This document shows, piece after piece, positions 1 through 9,599 of a stretch of DNA of 64,000 bases (positions are counted from its first letter, which is position 1; every line of letters starts with the position of its first letter). Both the position numbers and the translations under genes were made by a program. The notes beneath the pieces were generated by a model, which ran no database searches, was not told the origin of the DNA, and was given only the letters and a program-made list of their open reading frames with translations. Origin of the DNA: Rosistilla ulvae (GTDB lineage: Bacteria > Planctomycetota > Planctomycetia > Pirellulales > Pirellulaceae); NCBI RefSeq assembly GCF_007741475.1, contig NZ_CP036261.1:5209798-5273797 (forward strand), read 5' to 3'.

Positions 1-2045
1 ATCAAGATTGGATCCGCGGCAATGCTATCGATCTCCGACCAGCCTTCATCGGCGATCGCTTCGCCTAGTTCGGCCACTCGGCGGAAGTCTCCCAGACCGG
101 CCCGCGTGCCCAGCAAACGATGCCGTAAATGCCAGCAAAGCACATCGATCGCAGCACGTGTTGTCGGATCGGACTGCTGTGCCCCATACATACTGGTACA
201 CAGCATCACGACGGCATCTTGGAGACGCTGTGAGATTCCGGCCATCGCACACTGTCGATCCGCCAGCTTCAACTGGAACTGCCGCATCGTTGCGGAGATT
301 TCAAAACAGACGCCACTCAGATAGTGCTGAGCAAACTGGGCATGTGTCCGTAATTCCTGCGGCATCAGGTCCAACGAATCGAGGGTTCGCCCTCTCCATC
401 GCTGCCCCATGTACCAACCCGCGTACTGCGTCAACGGCCCCTTCAAACGCCAGGCGTGCAGCGGATTGACGGGGTTGGGATGCGTGATTCCAGCCGCTTG
501 GACGGCTCGACCAATCGGTTCGAAGAAATCTTTGCCATGCTGTTTGACTAACGATTTGAAAAATGCCATCCCCAACATCTCTCCTTCCCCTTCGTAGATA
601 CAAGGGGCCAGAAATTCGTGCACGTTGTCGCCAAACGTGTGTCCATGCAGGAACGATCGCCCGCCATGAGTCTTCATATAGAGTTCGATCGCCGCTTCCT
701 TCAGCGCTTCGCTGCCGAAGATCTTAGCGATGATACATTCCATCTCGCCGCGATAGCCCATATCGATCAAGCCACCACACCAATGCACCAACGCATCGCA
801 ACCCACGATCAGGCCAGCCATGTGGCCGATCCGTCGTTGCACCAATTCACGGCGATCGATCGATTGGCCATATGTGTGACGATACGAAGCCCAAGGGAGC
901 ATGCTGGCCAACATCGAACGCATCGTTCCGGCCGCGTTGGCACACAAGGAAACGCGTCCAAGGTTCAGCCCGTGATATGCAATCGTCAGCCCGTCGCCCG
1001 CAACGGGACGCAGTAAATTTGCGGCCGGAACGCGGAAGTCGCGGAAGACCAAACCATTGTTGTGCGCACGACGAAGCGCATACAAACCGTAGCGTTTCAT
1101 TTGAAAGTGCTCATCCTCTTGCTGCGGCAATTCCGCAATCAAGACAGCTGGTTGTTCATCGATCCGACAAACCAACCCGATTGTCCGTCCGGGAACGGCA
1201 TTGGTGATAAACAGCTTCTCGCCATTGACCACATATTCGTCGCCATCCAAAAACGCTGTCGTTCGCAGCGCCGTCAGATCGCTTCCCGCCCCCGGTTCGG
1301 TCAACGCAAACGCCGACAAACGGGAACCATCCGCCAAGCCCGGCAGAAAGCGTGCCTTCTGCTGTGGGGTGCCAAAGGTCCGCAACGGATCGACGGCACC
1401 GATACAACCGTGGACCGACGCCAACCCCGCGACGGTTGGTTCGATCGTCGCCATTTCGATCAAAAACTTGGCGAAGTGTTGAAATCGCAGCCCACTGCCG
1501 CCATGCTCCCCACCGACCAACATCCCCCAATACCCGGCCTCCCCAAGGCTAGTCAGAACGGAATCGGAGATCTTATTCTGATCGTCGTAGATCGTTCCAT
1601 CCGCGATCGCGTCGCGAACCACCTTGAGACATCGGTCCATCATTCGACGCGTCCCTTGGGGAACTTCGCTTTCGGGCAGCGAGAACAACTCCGACACCAC
1701 ATGCCGTTGCCAAACGCTACGATGTATCGGGCTGTTGGCGGTTTGATATTGAGCGGCGAACAACGCTTCGACTTGGTCGTCCGCCGTGTCGAGCACGCCG
1801 GTTCGACGCGCCTCATCATCGCTCTTGCCCCCCAACCGCAAAGCCGTCTCCGCAAACGATCCCCCCGCGGCAACTCGATTCGCCGAACCGTTATTCGCCG
1901 CCCCATCCCTCCTCTTCGAGGCTTCCGACGGCTGTTGCGGTGCTGTTTCGGAACGAACCTCCGCGGCAAGTTTCGATAAAGATTCGCCTCGTTCCTGCTC
2001 TTCCAGCATCTCGTCGTAGCTTTTGTTATGGATATCAAGGCTCAT
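1..2045 (-). CDS. Acyl-CoA dehydrogenase, C-terminus cut by window edge
   Basis: Flavoenzyme expected to catalyse the first, alpha-beta desaturating step of fatty acid beta-oxidation. The minus frame is open from the ATG at 2045 to the left edge, giving more than 680 residues, so it belongs to the long acyl-CoA dehydrogenases rather than the usual 380-residue form. The first ~100 residues are low-complexity and variable. Then come the N-terminal helical domain, the family signature AFALTEPGAGSD, and CIYEGEGEM, where the Glu corresponds to the usual catalytic base. A C-terminal extension follows. The start is set by GGAGGAGAG a few bases upstream. It is the last visible gene of a beta-oxidation operon, 88 bp after the FadJ-like gene. 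Substrate chain length cannot be read from the sequence. Confidence 0.9.
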   Translation of the reverse strand, partial: MSLDIHNKSYDEMLEEQERGESLSKLAAEVRSETAPQQPSEASKRRDGAANNGSANRVAAGGSFAETALRLGGKSDDEARRTGVLDTADDQVEALFAAQYQTANSPIHRSVWQRHVVSELFSLPESEVPQGTRRMMDRCLKVVRDAIADGTIYDDQNKISDSVLTSLGEAGYWGMLVGGEHGGSGLRFQHFAKFLIEMATIEPTVAGLASVHGCIGAVDPLRTFGTPQQKARFLPGLADGSRLSAFALTEPGAGSDLTALRTTAFLDGDEYVVNGEKLFITNAVPGRTIGLVCRIDEQPAVLIAELPQQEDEHFQMKRYGLYALRRAHNNGLVFRDFRVPAANLLRPVAGDGLTIAYHGLNLGRVSLCANAAGTMRSMLASMLPWASYRHTYGQSIDRRELVQRRIGHMAGLIVGCDALVHWCGGLIDMGYRGEMECIIAKIFGSEALKEAAIELYMKTHGGRSFLHGHTFGDNVHEFLAPCIYEGEGEMLGMAFFKSLVKQHGKDFFEPIGRAVQAAGITHPNPVNPLHAWRLKGPLTQYAGWYMGQRWRGRTLDSLDLMPQELRTHAQFAQHYLSGVCFEISATMRQFQLKLADRQCAMAGISQRLQDAVVMLCTSMYGAQQSDPTTRAAIDVLCWHLRHRLLGTRAGLGDFRRVAELGEAIADEGWSEIDSIAADPIL

Positions 2046-2133
2046 CGATCTCTCCTCCAGGTATGAAACCAGTCGCACAACTCATTGTTTCCACAGCAGG
2101 CTTGGGGGCGGTGCCGCCCTCAAGCCGCATAGA

Positions 2134-4365
2134 CTAATGCCGCGTCAAACGTTGACTGCCGAAGCCCGAGCGATCTTCGGAACTGGCGTACAGCGTTCCA
2201 CCAGTTGACGCCAGTTCTTCCAATCGCGTCGCCGGTTCAAAGCGGATGCCGTACATCACCTCCAACGCCTTCATGTTCCGAGCAATCGCTTTCCAGCCGA
2301 GGCCTTCGGCCATGCTCAACGGGCCTCCCCGAAACGGTGCAAACCCAGTTCCCAGGACCATCGCCAAATCGACCATCCAAGCCTCGGCGACGACGCGTTG
2401 CTGCAAGCACTGGACCGATTCATTGATCAACGGATAGATCAGCCGACGTTGCATATCGCTTAATCCATCGGTTGCCATATCCAGATGTGGAACCATCGTC
2501 GTCGGCACGCCGTTGGTGATCGCTTTCATCGGCGACGGAGCCCCGCGGTGCTTGCCATCGTACCGGTAGAACCCCTGCCCGCTTTTGCAACCGATCCATC
2601 CAGCGGCAACCATTTTGCCGAGCAGCGTGACGACGCGTTCATTGTCTCGGAGCACCGAATCGAGTGCTCCCGATACGTGATACGCGACGTCTATTCCAAC
2701 CTGATCTAACAGTTCCAACGGCCCCATCGGCATTCCGAATCGGCGAGCCTCCCGGTCGATCGCCTCGGCTTCCATCCCATCGCAGATCATCTGAATCGCT
2801 TCGCCGATGTAGGGAAACAAGATTCGATTGACCAGAAATCCGGGCGTGTCGGAGGTGACGATCGGCGTCTTGCCGAGTGAACGGACAAATTGCACCAGTT
2901 CATCCACGACCGCGTCGCTGGTGGCCGATGCGCGCACGACTTCGACCAACTCCATCCGATGGACCGGATTAAAGAAGTGCAAACCGCCGACTTGCTGCGG
3001 ACGATTGGAGGCGTCGGCCATGTGAGCGATCGACAGCGATGACGTATTGGAGGTCAACACACCGTGTGGGTTAACGACTTTACTTAACTCTCGAAAAACT
3101 TTGGCCTTCACATCGTCGCGTTCGACGACAGCTTCGATCACCAGATCGACACTCTCCAATGGGTCCCAATCGCAGGTTGCTGAAATACGTCCCATCGCGG
3201 CTTGCGCATCGGCGGCCGGCAACCGCCCGCTGGCCACAAGTCCGGACATCGAACGTTCGATTCGGCTCATCCCCGCCGCAACCAACTCCTCGCTGATCTC
3301 CTTGATCACGACATGGTACCGATGCATCGCCGCCAGCTGTGCAATTCCCGCCCCCATCACTCCCGATCCGATCACTCCAATTTTGTGAAACGTGGGATGA
3401 GCGGAGAACGGTTGATCCGCCGCCTCACGGTTTGCAGGGGAACGCCAAGTGGCAACCGAACGAGCTCGTTCGCGGCGGAAAAACAGCTCCAACAGGTTGC
3501 GACAGGTTGGCGTCTCGATCAATCGGCTGAATTCAGATCGCTCGGTGGCGAAACCATCACCTTTGCGTTTCAGCCCCGCTTCGACGGCGCGAATCGCTGC
3601 GGAAATCGCGGGATAGTGAGCACTCTCGCGAGCCGTCTGGTTTCGAGCGCGATGCAAGACGATCCGGCGACCGATCGACGTGTGATCGAAGAACCGTGAT
3701 GCCAAGCTCTTCCGTGGCTTATGTTGAGGCAGGTAGGGGCGTTTGAGCAATTGCTGGATGAATTGATCGACCGCGGATTTCCAATTCCCTTCCCCCGCGA
3801 TGCGATCGACCAGACCGATTTCGAACGCCTTGCCAGCCGTCATTTTTTTGCCTTGCAAGATCATCGGCAACGATTGAAGTAACCCCACGCGGCGCGGCAA
3901 GCGTTGAGTTCCGCCCCATCCGGGGATAACTCCCAATTGCACCTCGGGCAATCCGAATCGTGTCGAGCTGCTCTCCTGCGCAATCCGGTATCGACAGGCC
4001 AATGCAAATTCCAAACCGCCTCCTAGACAAGGTCCCGAAATCACAGCCAGCGTCGGCACGTCTAAACTTGCGATCCGCGTGAACAACGCTTGGCCAGTCG
4101 CCAAAGCCTCCTCCACCTCCACGACCGTCAACTGAGCGATCTTAGAAACATCTGCTCCCGCCATAAATCCGCTCTCATGAGCGCTGCGGAAGACGATCAA
4201 TTTTGCCAACCGGTCCTCCTCCAATTCGCCGACGATCTGCCGCAGTTCGGTAATCACTTCGTCATCAAAGACGTTTACCGATCGGGTTGCATGTTGGATC
4301 CAAACCGTCACCACATCGCGATCGTCGCGATAGACGCCAAAATGTTTGTAGGTGTTGCCATTCAT
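2134..4365 (-). CDS. fadJ: FadJ/FadB-like enoyl-CoA hydratase / 3-hydroxyacyl-CoA dehydrogenase fusion
   Basis: Bifunctional beta-oxidation enzyme of about 743 residues carrying out hydration of enoyl-CoA and NAD-dependent oxidation of 3-hydroxyacyl-CoA. The N-terminal crotonase domain (about 1-220) shows the oxyanion-hole segments SGFMAGADVSKI and GPCLGGGLEFALACRYRIA. A 3-hydroxyacyl-CoA dehydrogenase domain begins near 325 with the Rossmann motif IGVIGSGVMGAGIAQLA and contains the conserved GGLHFFNPVHRMELVEV, followed by the C-terminal helical dimerisation repeats. The in-frame TTG at 4368 directly precedes the ATG at 4365; I chose the ATG, which has AGAGAAG upstream. The gene lies 57 bp after the thiolase stop in the same operon. 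Choice of fadJ over fadB is by general resemblance only. Confidence 0.92.
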   Translation of the reverse strand: MNGNTYKHFGVYRDDRDVVTVWIQHATRSVNVFDDEVITELRQIVGELEEDRLAKLIVFRSAHESGFMAGADVSKIAQLTVVEVEEALATGQALFTRIASLDVPTLAVISGPCLGGGLEFALACRYRIAQESSSTRFGLPEVQLGVIPGWGGTQRLPRRVGLLQSLPMILQGKKMTAGKAFEIGLVDRIAGEGNWKSAVDQFIQQLLKRPYLPQHKPRKSLASRFFDHTSIGRRIVLHRARNQTARESAHYPAISAAIRAVEAGLKRKGDGFATERSEFSRLIETPTCRNLLELFFRRERARSVATWRSPANREAADQPFSAHPTFHKIGVIGSGVMGAGIAQLAAMHRYHVVIKEISEELVAAGMSRIERSMSGLVASGRLPAADAQAAMGRISATCDWDPLESVDLVIEAVVERDDVKAKVFRELSKVVNPHGVLTSNTSSLSIAHMADASNRPQQVGGLHFFNPVHRMELVEVVRASATSDAVVDELVQFVRSLGKTPIVTSDTPGFLVNRILFPYIGEAIQMICDGMEAEAIDREARRFGMPMGPLELLDQVGIDVAYHVSGALDSVLRDNERVVTLLGKMVAAGWIGCKSGQGFYRYDGKHRGAPSPMKAITNGVPTTMVPHLDMATDGLSDMQRRLIYPLINESVQCLQQRVVAEAWMVDLAMVLGTGFAPFRGGPLSMAEGLGWKAIARNMKALEVMYGIRFEPATRLEELASTGGTLYASSEDRSGFGSQRLTRH

Positions 4366-4422
4366 CAATTCTTCTCTCCCAGTGTCTGGCCTGGTACTGC
4401 CGAATCGACAGCACCAAGCGGT

Positions 4423-5706
4423 TTACGTTTCCACAACCATTGCAAAACCTTGCCCGCCGCCGATGCACAGGGTTGCCAACCCACGCTGCATTCCACGCTC
4501 GCGGAGCGCCCGCAACAACGTGATTACCATCCGCGTTCCCGTCGTCCCCACCGGGTGTCCCAACGCAATCGCCCCCCCGTGCACGTTCAAACGATCGACC
4601 GGCAGTTCGCCCATCGGGCTACTCAGGTCGAGTTCCTGACGGGCAAACGCCGTCGACTGCATCGCTGCCAAGCAGGCCAGGACCTGAGCGGCGAAGGCTT
4701 CGTTGATCTCAAACAGATCGAAATCGGACAGTGTCAAACCGGTCTGCTTCAGCAACTTTGCCGTCGCATAGACAGGGCCCAGCCCCATCCGCCGCGGATC
4801 GCATCCAGCGATCGCATAGGCGGTGATGCGTCCCAGGGGCGGGTGCGTTTTCGCCAAATCATCGTCCGCATCGACTAACAAAACCGCAGCCGCACCATCG
4901 GTTAACGGGCAACTGTTTCCCGCCGTCACGGTCCCGTGGGGATCGAAAATCGGTTTCAGTTTCCGCAGCTGTCCGATCGATTGGTTCGCTCGTGGCCCGT
5001 CATCTTTGTCAATGGTCCGCCCCGCGAATTCGATCGGTGTGATCTCGCCCGATAGAAAACATTGCTCGCGAGCAGAGACGGCCTTTTGATGGCTCTGCAA
5101 CGCAAACGCATCCTGATCGTCTCGGCTGATTGCAAACTCTTTCGCCAACACCTCCGCGGTCTCCCCCATGTTCAATCCACTGACCGGATCGGTCAGTCCC
5201 AACATCACACCCGCAACCGGTTTGAAGTGTCGGGGGCGCAGCTTTGCCAAAATCGCCAACTTCGATCCAATCCGCTTGCTGCGGCTCAATTGCATCAACA
5301 GCTTCGCTGCCGAAGGGCGGACCAACAGCGGGATCCCGGACATCGACTCCGTTCCGCCAGCGACGACCACGCGGGCCCGCGATTCGCGAATGATCTGCCA
5401 CCCCGACAAGATCGACTCCATCCCCGATCCACAGTTGCGATTCACCGTGTGCGCGATGCGATCGTGGGGAATCCCCGCTTGCAGCGCGACCACACGAGCG
5501 ATGTTGGCTGAATCGGCCGGTCCGGAGACGTTGCCAAACACAAGTTCTTCCACCTGGTCAGGTTTCAATTGAGCTTGAGACAACGCGGCCGCAACGGCAG
5601 CCCGCCCCAATTCTGCGGCCGAGACATCGTTCATCGCTCCATACGCTTTGGCAAATGGCGTCCGTTGTCCAGCGAGAATCGCGATTGGCTTGAGTGGTTC
5701 GATCAT
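4423..5706 (-). CDS. fadI: Acetyl-CoA acyltransferase (thiolase, FadA/FadI type)
   Basis: Thiolase of 427 residues that cleaves 3-ketoacyl-CoA with CoA in the last step of beta-oxidation. Catalytic residues are visible: nucleophile Cys92 in NRNCGSGMES, the active-site His in the C-terminal GGAIALGHPVGTTGTRM, and the second Cys in LCIGGGQG. The frame is open further upstream, but the ATG at 5706 is the likely start because the family's N-terminal beta strand (PIAILAGQRTPF) follows at once, AAGGAGA lies just upstream, and the ATG overlaps the TGA of the upstream synthetase gene (ATGA), implying translational coupling. Pairing with a FadJ-like partner suggests a two-subunit trifunctional system. 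Confidence 0.92.
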   Translation of the reverse strand: MIEPLKPIAILAGQRTPFAKAYGAMNDVSAAELGRAAVAAALSQAQLKPDQVEELVFGNVSGPADSANIARVVALQAGIPHDRIAHTVNRNCGSGMESILSGWQIIRESRARVVVAGGTESMSGIPLLVRPSAAKLLMQLSRSKRIGSKLAILAKLRPRHFKPVAGVMLGLTDPVSGLNMGETAEVLAKEFAISRDDQDAFALQSHQKAVSAREQCFLSGEITPIEFAGRTIDKDDGPRANQSIGQLRKLKPIFDPHGTVTAGNSCPLTDGAAAVLLVDADDDLAKTHPPLGRITAYAIAGCDPRRMGLGPVYATAKLLKQTGLTLSDFDLFEINEAFAAQVLACLAAMQSTAFARQELDLSSPMGELPVDRLNVHGGAIALGHPVGTTGTRMVITLLRALRERGMQRGLATLCIGGGQGFAMVVET

Positions 5707-7394
5707 TTCAAGTCTCCTTCGCGCAGATGGCGGCGCAGCACCTTGCCCAGAAAATTCCGAGGCAGATCGTGTTCGCAACGTTCAAAAATCCGCGGCCGTT
5801 TGTGCGCCGCAAGATGCTGGTGGCAATAGGCTTCCAACGCCGCAACGTCCCACGCAGCCCCCTTCTTCATGACGAGAAACGCTTTCACGATTTCGCCACG
5901 CTGCGCGTCGGGGGCCCCGACCACCGCAGCATCCTGCACACCAGGACAGGCACGCAATTTGCGTTCCACCTCGCGCGGATAGACGTTAAACCCCGAGGTG
6001 ATGATCAGATCCTTTTTGCGTTCGTGAATTTCATACAAGCCGTCGGCGCGGATCCGAGCGAGATCGCCGGTGAACAACCAACCGTCGCGGATTGCATGCT
6101 GCGTCTCGACCGGATCGTTCCAATACCCGAGCATCACCTGCGGACCGCGAACCACCAGTTCTCCCACTTCCCCCCGCGGCAAATCGATCATACCGGTCTC
6201 CTGGTCGACGATTCGCGCGTCGGTATCGGGCAGAGGCAGCCCAATCGTTCCGTGCCGCGCGGTCGCGTTGAGCGGGCCAACATGGGTGACGGGGGACGCC
6301 TCGCTCAATCCATAACCTTCCACGACCAATGCGCCGGTGTGTTCGGCAAATTCGATGGCCACTTCCTCGGGCAATGGGGCGCCGCCGGAGATCACCCACT
6401 TGATCGAATCGAGCCGCGCTGGCCGCTTCCGCAGTTGTTCGTTCATCGCCACCAACATCGCGGGGACCGCATGAAAGACCGTTGGTCGATGGCGTTGCAT
6501 CAACTCGATCGTGCGATAGGTGTTGAACCGATGGTGAAGTACGATCGTGGCAACCAACGCCGCACCGCCGAGTACGGTCGTCGACAATCCGTAGCTGTGA
6601 AAGAAGGGGAGCACGCCGGTCAAACGTTCGCGACCGATCTGCGCCCCGGCCCAGTAATACTGTTGCCAAGCGTTGGCGACCAGATTGCGATGGCTCAGCG
6701 TGACCGCTTTGGCTTGCCCCGTGGTCCCTCCCGTCGGCAGAATGTAGGCAGCATCGGTCGCCGGATCGCAGAGCGCGGTGTCGAACAATGGTTCGGCGCG
6801 GTTGAGTTCATCCCAAAACCATGCCGCACTGTCGCTGCCCGAAATCCACCACTGACCGGTACGCTGGTGCCGCATATACAGGTAACCAAGCTGTTCCAGC
6901 GGTCCGAGTTGCGGACGCACCGACACAAGCAATATCTTGCGTGGTCGGTGCGAACCGTAAAGTGTATGCGAGAGCATGTCTAAACTGATCACCACTTGGC
7001 AATCGGTTTCGGCCAGCAATCGGTCGACCTCCTCTTCGACCATCAAGGGGCTGATTGCGACCGCGATCCCCCCGACGCGCCAGATTCCATTGACCGCAAT
7101 GATGTACTCGGGAACGTTTGGCAACAACAATCCAACGCGATCCCCCGGCCGAATCCCCAATTCCTTTAATACCGCCGCCATCCGCATCGCGTCGCGATTG
7201 AGTTGGCGGTATTGCCACTTGGTCTCGTAATAGATGCAAGCATCGCGGTCGGGCATCAGCCCCGCAGCTCGATGCAGCAAGCCCCAGGCGGGAAAGTTGG
7301 GGTACTGCAGCTTCCGTGGTGGAAGCGCGAACTGCGAGTCCTCTGTCGTCGTTCGATCGTAGCTTTGTTGCAGATTCGAAGAGACCGTAGCCAT
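5703..7394 (-). CDS. fadD: Long-chain acyl-CoA synthetase (AMP-binding family)
   Basis: ANL-superfamily enzyme of about 563 residues that adenylates a fatty acid and transfers it to CoA, feeding the downstream oxidation genes. Motifs: the P-loop-like YILPTGGTTGQAKAVTLSH, the A5 segment VEGYGLSEASPVTHVGP, the A7/A8 hinge GWLFTGDLARI followed by ERKKDLIITSGFNVYP, and the catalytic Lys near the end in RNFLGKVLRRHL. The ATG at 7394 is preferred, with GAGG upstream; a GTG at 7409 would add five residues. First gene of the operon, so the promoter should lie in the long upstream gap. Assignment to fatty-acid rather than another carboxylate substrate rests on context. Confidence 0.9.
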   Translation of the reverse strand: MATVSSNLQQSYDRTTTEDSQFALPPRKLQYPNFPAWGLLHRAAGLMPDRDACIYYETKWQYRQLNRDAMRMAAVLKELGIRPGDRVGLLLPNVPEYIIAVNGIWRVGGIAVAISPLMVEEEVDRLLAETDCQVVISLDMLSHTLYGSHRPRKILLVSVRPQLGPLEQLGYLYMRHQRTGQWWISGSDSAAWFWDELNRAEPLFDTALCDPATDAAYILPTGGTTGQAKAVTLSHRNLVANAWQQYYWAGAQIGRERLTGVLPFFHSYGLSTTVLGGAALVATIVLHHRFNTYRTIELMQRHRPTVFHAVPAMLVAMNEQLRKRPARLDSIKWVISGGAPLPEEVAIEFAEHTGALVVEGYGLSEASPVTHVGPLNATARHGTIGLPLPDTDARIVDQETGMIDLPRGEVGELVVRGPQVMLGYWNDPVETQHAIRDGWLFTGDLARIRADGLYEIHERKKDLIITSGFNVYPREVERKLRACPGVQDAAVVGAPDAQRGEIVKAFLVMKKGAAWDVAALEAYCHQHLAAHKRPRIFERCEHDLPRNFLGKVLRRHLREGDLK

Positions 7395-8791
7395 GGTGCA
7401 CCTCAACACAAGAAAGAAGCCCGTCCCTTCCGTGGCCCGTCGCCATCCGATAGCCGGACGGCGATTCCAGTTGTGTTGTTGGTGAGCCCTAACGGCCCTT
7501 GATGCAGGCCGAGCTGTCCTAAGTCAGCATACGAAATCGACGTTTACCGGCCCCGAATTGGGGCTGGCTGGCAGAGAAAATTCTCCGCCACGGACTCCGT
7601 TCGCCGACTTAGGAAGATCGTCTCGCAACGACGCTCGGCACTTGTGCAATCAATCTTGTGTGTCGGCATAACATTCAAAAACTGCCGACACGGCATAATG
7701 AAGTAATGCGATCAAATATGAGGTCGCTCGACCTCGAGATAACTCGACCTACGAAGCTGGCATCGAGAATGCAACGTTGAAGAGGGCCGAAAAGCTGAAT
7801 GAATGCAAGGCAATGAATCGAATGAATCAATCACGACCCGCTAAGTTGATCTCAATGCCTTAATCGTAGCGTCAACGCGCCCCTGGTCAACATTACGAAG
7901 GTGGATTAAGCCACAAAGCCGCTGTATAGAAGGAGTTATCGCGTTTAGACATCAAGGGCAAACGCTGGACTCTCCCGAGCATCTTTCATTGCAGCGTCCG
8001 AAAAAAGGGAGCCAGCAAGGTCCATGAAACATCTGCTTTAGATGTCGATTCGTCCCCCCTATCGCACGCCAATCTTCGACATTGAAAATCAGGGCGAATG
8101 CCAAACGGCGAGCACGTGAACCGCGATTACACCCGACGACGACACCGGCACCCATTAAAGCCAGTTTCTCCACCAGTAGACCAACGAAAGAGATTCGATT
8201 CGGATCATTGCTGAACATTGGGTAGAGAGTTTGTCTCCACCGCTCCAAATCCCTTTTTGTCCCCAAAACTTGATTGGAATTCACCATTCGCTGCACCGGT
8301 CCGCCAACGCGGCATGCTTCGATTATCGATGCGTTGGCCAAAGGTTCATGACCGCGGGAAGGAGGATAATCGTGGAACGGGACCTACGCTTTTCGTTGCA
8401 GGCGGGGAACACAGCCTTGTGTCCATTTGGACAATGGCCAAAACATCACGGATAGAACCGACCGATCGTCCTCCAAATTGCTACGTGTGCAGATGTTCGC
8501 TGATACGATTTCGCAAGCGACACTCTCATGAAATTTCCCCAAAGAGGCACCTCACACACCGCGACGCACCCCCAAAAACAACTAGAATCAACGCAAGTCA
8601 TGAACGAATCGTATCCAGCGATCTTCTGACCTAACGACACTGGTCCCGATTCGCTTAACTTCACTCCGGATTACCAAGCCCCCTGCGTTTTTTGGTTACC
8701 GATCGTTGGCCAGCTTGAACCGATCAAAGCGCACTCACCAACAATCGACGCGCGTTTGTTAACTCCCAAACTCTTACTTGTGAGGTTGACG
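7395..8791. other. Long intergenic region between the fad operon and the PEP-CTERM gene
   Basis: About 1.4 kb with no supported gene. Short open frames exist on both strands (for example 7952-8341 minus) but none has recognisable domain, a good ribosome binding site or homopolymer-free coding bias like the neighbours. The left part should hold the promoter of the beta-oxidation operon; a 9-bp inverted repeat at 7660-7691 is listed separately. It may contain decayed sequence. Confidence 0.6.
7660..7691. promoter_or_regulatory. Inverted repeat upstream of the beta-oxidation operon
   Basis: GTGTCGGCA at 7660-7668 is exactly complementary in reverse to TGCCGACAC at 7683-7691, with a 14-nt AT-rich spacer. 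It lies about 270 bp upstream of the acyl-CoA synthetase start. It could be a regulator site or a weak hairpin; no T-run follows. Distance to the gene makes an operator role uncertain. Confidence 0.3.
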
Positions 8792-9547
8792 ATGAAGCCA
8801 TTGCTGCTTTCCATTGCGATCTTGACGCTGCAAAGTTCTGCAGCGCTCTGCGACATCATTGCCCACTACAATTTCAATGACAGTTCGCGCAACAGCACCG
8901 ACACCAACGCACTTACGATAGCTTCCTCCATTACAAGCCAGGCCACAGGACCACATAGCGGAAGCTTCGGATTCATGAGCACACCCGCAGGTGCAGTCAG
9001 CCCTGCCTTGGTGTGGTCAGCGATTGGTGAAAGAGAACCAAGCACTACCTACTTCGAGTTCGACATTGACCTTGCTGTAGGCACATCGGCTGTCTCGTTT
9101 GAATCGCTTCATTTTGATGCCTTTGTCGCAGACACTCTCGGTAACACAACAGCCTTCGACTACAACCTCTACTGGAGCACCGATGGATTTTCCACGACCA
9201 TAGGATCCGGGGCGGGCCCAAGCATCTCAGGAACTGGAGCGCAAAATACGACTTCGCCGCTCAATTTCGATCTTTCCGGCCTTGCTCCCCAGTCATCCAC
9301 GGTAACCTTCCGCCTCGATCCCGTATTCGCGAGCGGTTCGTCCGAAAACGGCGCTGGCTCCCAACGACGGGGAGCGATCGACAACGTCACGCTCAACGGA
9401 ACCGCAACGGCTGCTGTCCCAGAGCCGTCGACTTTGATCCTGTGTTCTTTGGCCGGCGTCTTCGGAATCTTCAGGCGATCCAGCCGTACTACCGGACCAT
9501 CGTCGCGTCGGGGATCATGCGGGAAACCTGCTTTGTCTGAATGTTAA
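8792..9547 (+). CDS. PEP-CTERM sorted secreted protein
   Basis: Predicted exported protein of 251 residues. It opens with a signal peptide (MKPLLLSIAILTLQSSAALC), continues as a Ser/Thr/Gly-rich beta-type domain, and carries VPEPSTLILCSLAGVFGIFRR near the C-terminus: the PEP motif, a short hydrophobic stretch and Arg residues expected for recognition by an exosortase. Unusually, about 20 residues follow the Arg cluster, so the frame end may have drifted. The ATG at 8792 has GTGAGG upstream and starts the signal peptide directly; earlier in-frame starts only add a poor leader. Isolated gene, no operon partners. Function of the body is unknown. Confidence 0.75.
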   Translation: MKPLLLSIAILTLQSSAALCDIIAHYNFNDSSRNSTDTNALTIASSITSQATGPHSGSFGFMSTPAGAVSPALVWSAIGEREPSTTYFEFDIDLAVGTSAVSFESLHFDAFVADTLGNTTAFDYNLYWSTDGFSTTIGSGAGPSISGTGAQNTTSPLNFDLSGLAPQSSTVTFRLDPVFASGSSENGAGSQRRGAIDNVTLNGTATAAVPEPSTLILCSLAGVFGIFRRSSRTTGPSSRRGSCGKPALSEC

Positions 9548-9599
9548 TAGCGCGGTCGATATCGAAACGGCGTTTCGTTGTCCCATCGATCGCGAGACC

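Noticed and set aside
1062-1979. 305-codon plus-strand frame
   Set aside because: Antisense of the acyl-CoA dehydrogenase, whose minus frame has clear family motifs.
5694-6983. 429-codon plus-strand frame
   Set aside because: Antisense of the acyl-CoA synthetase; no family resemblance.
7952-8341. 129-codon minus-strand frame in the long gap
   Set aside because: No domain, poor start context, and an overlapping frame of similar length on the other strand.
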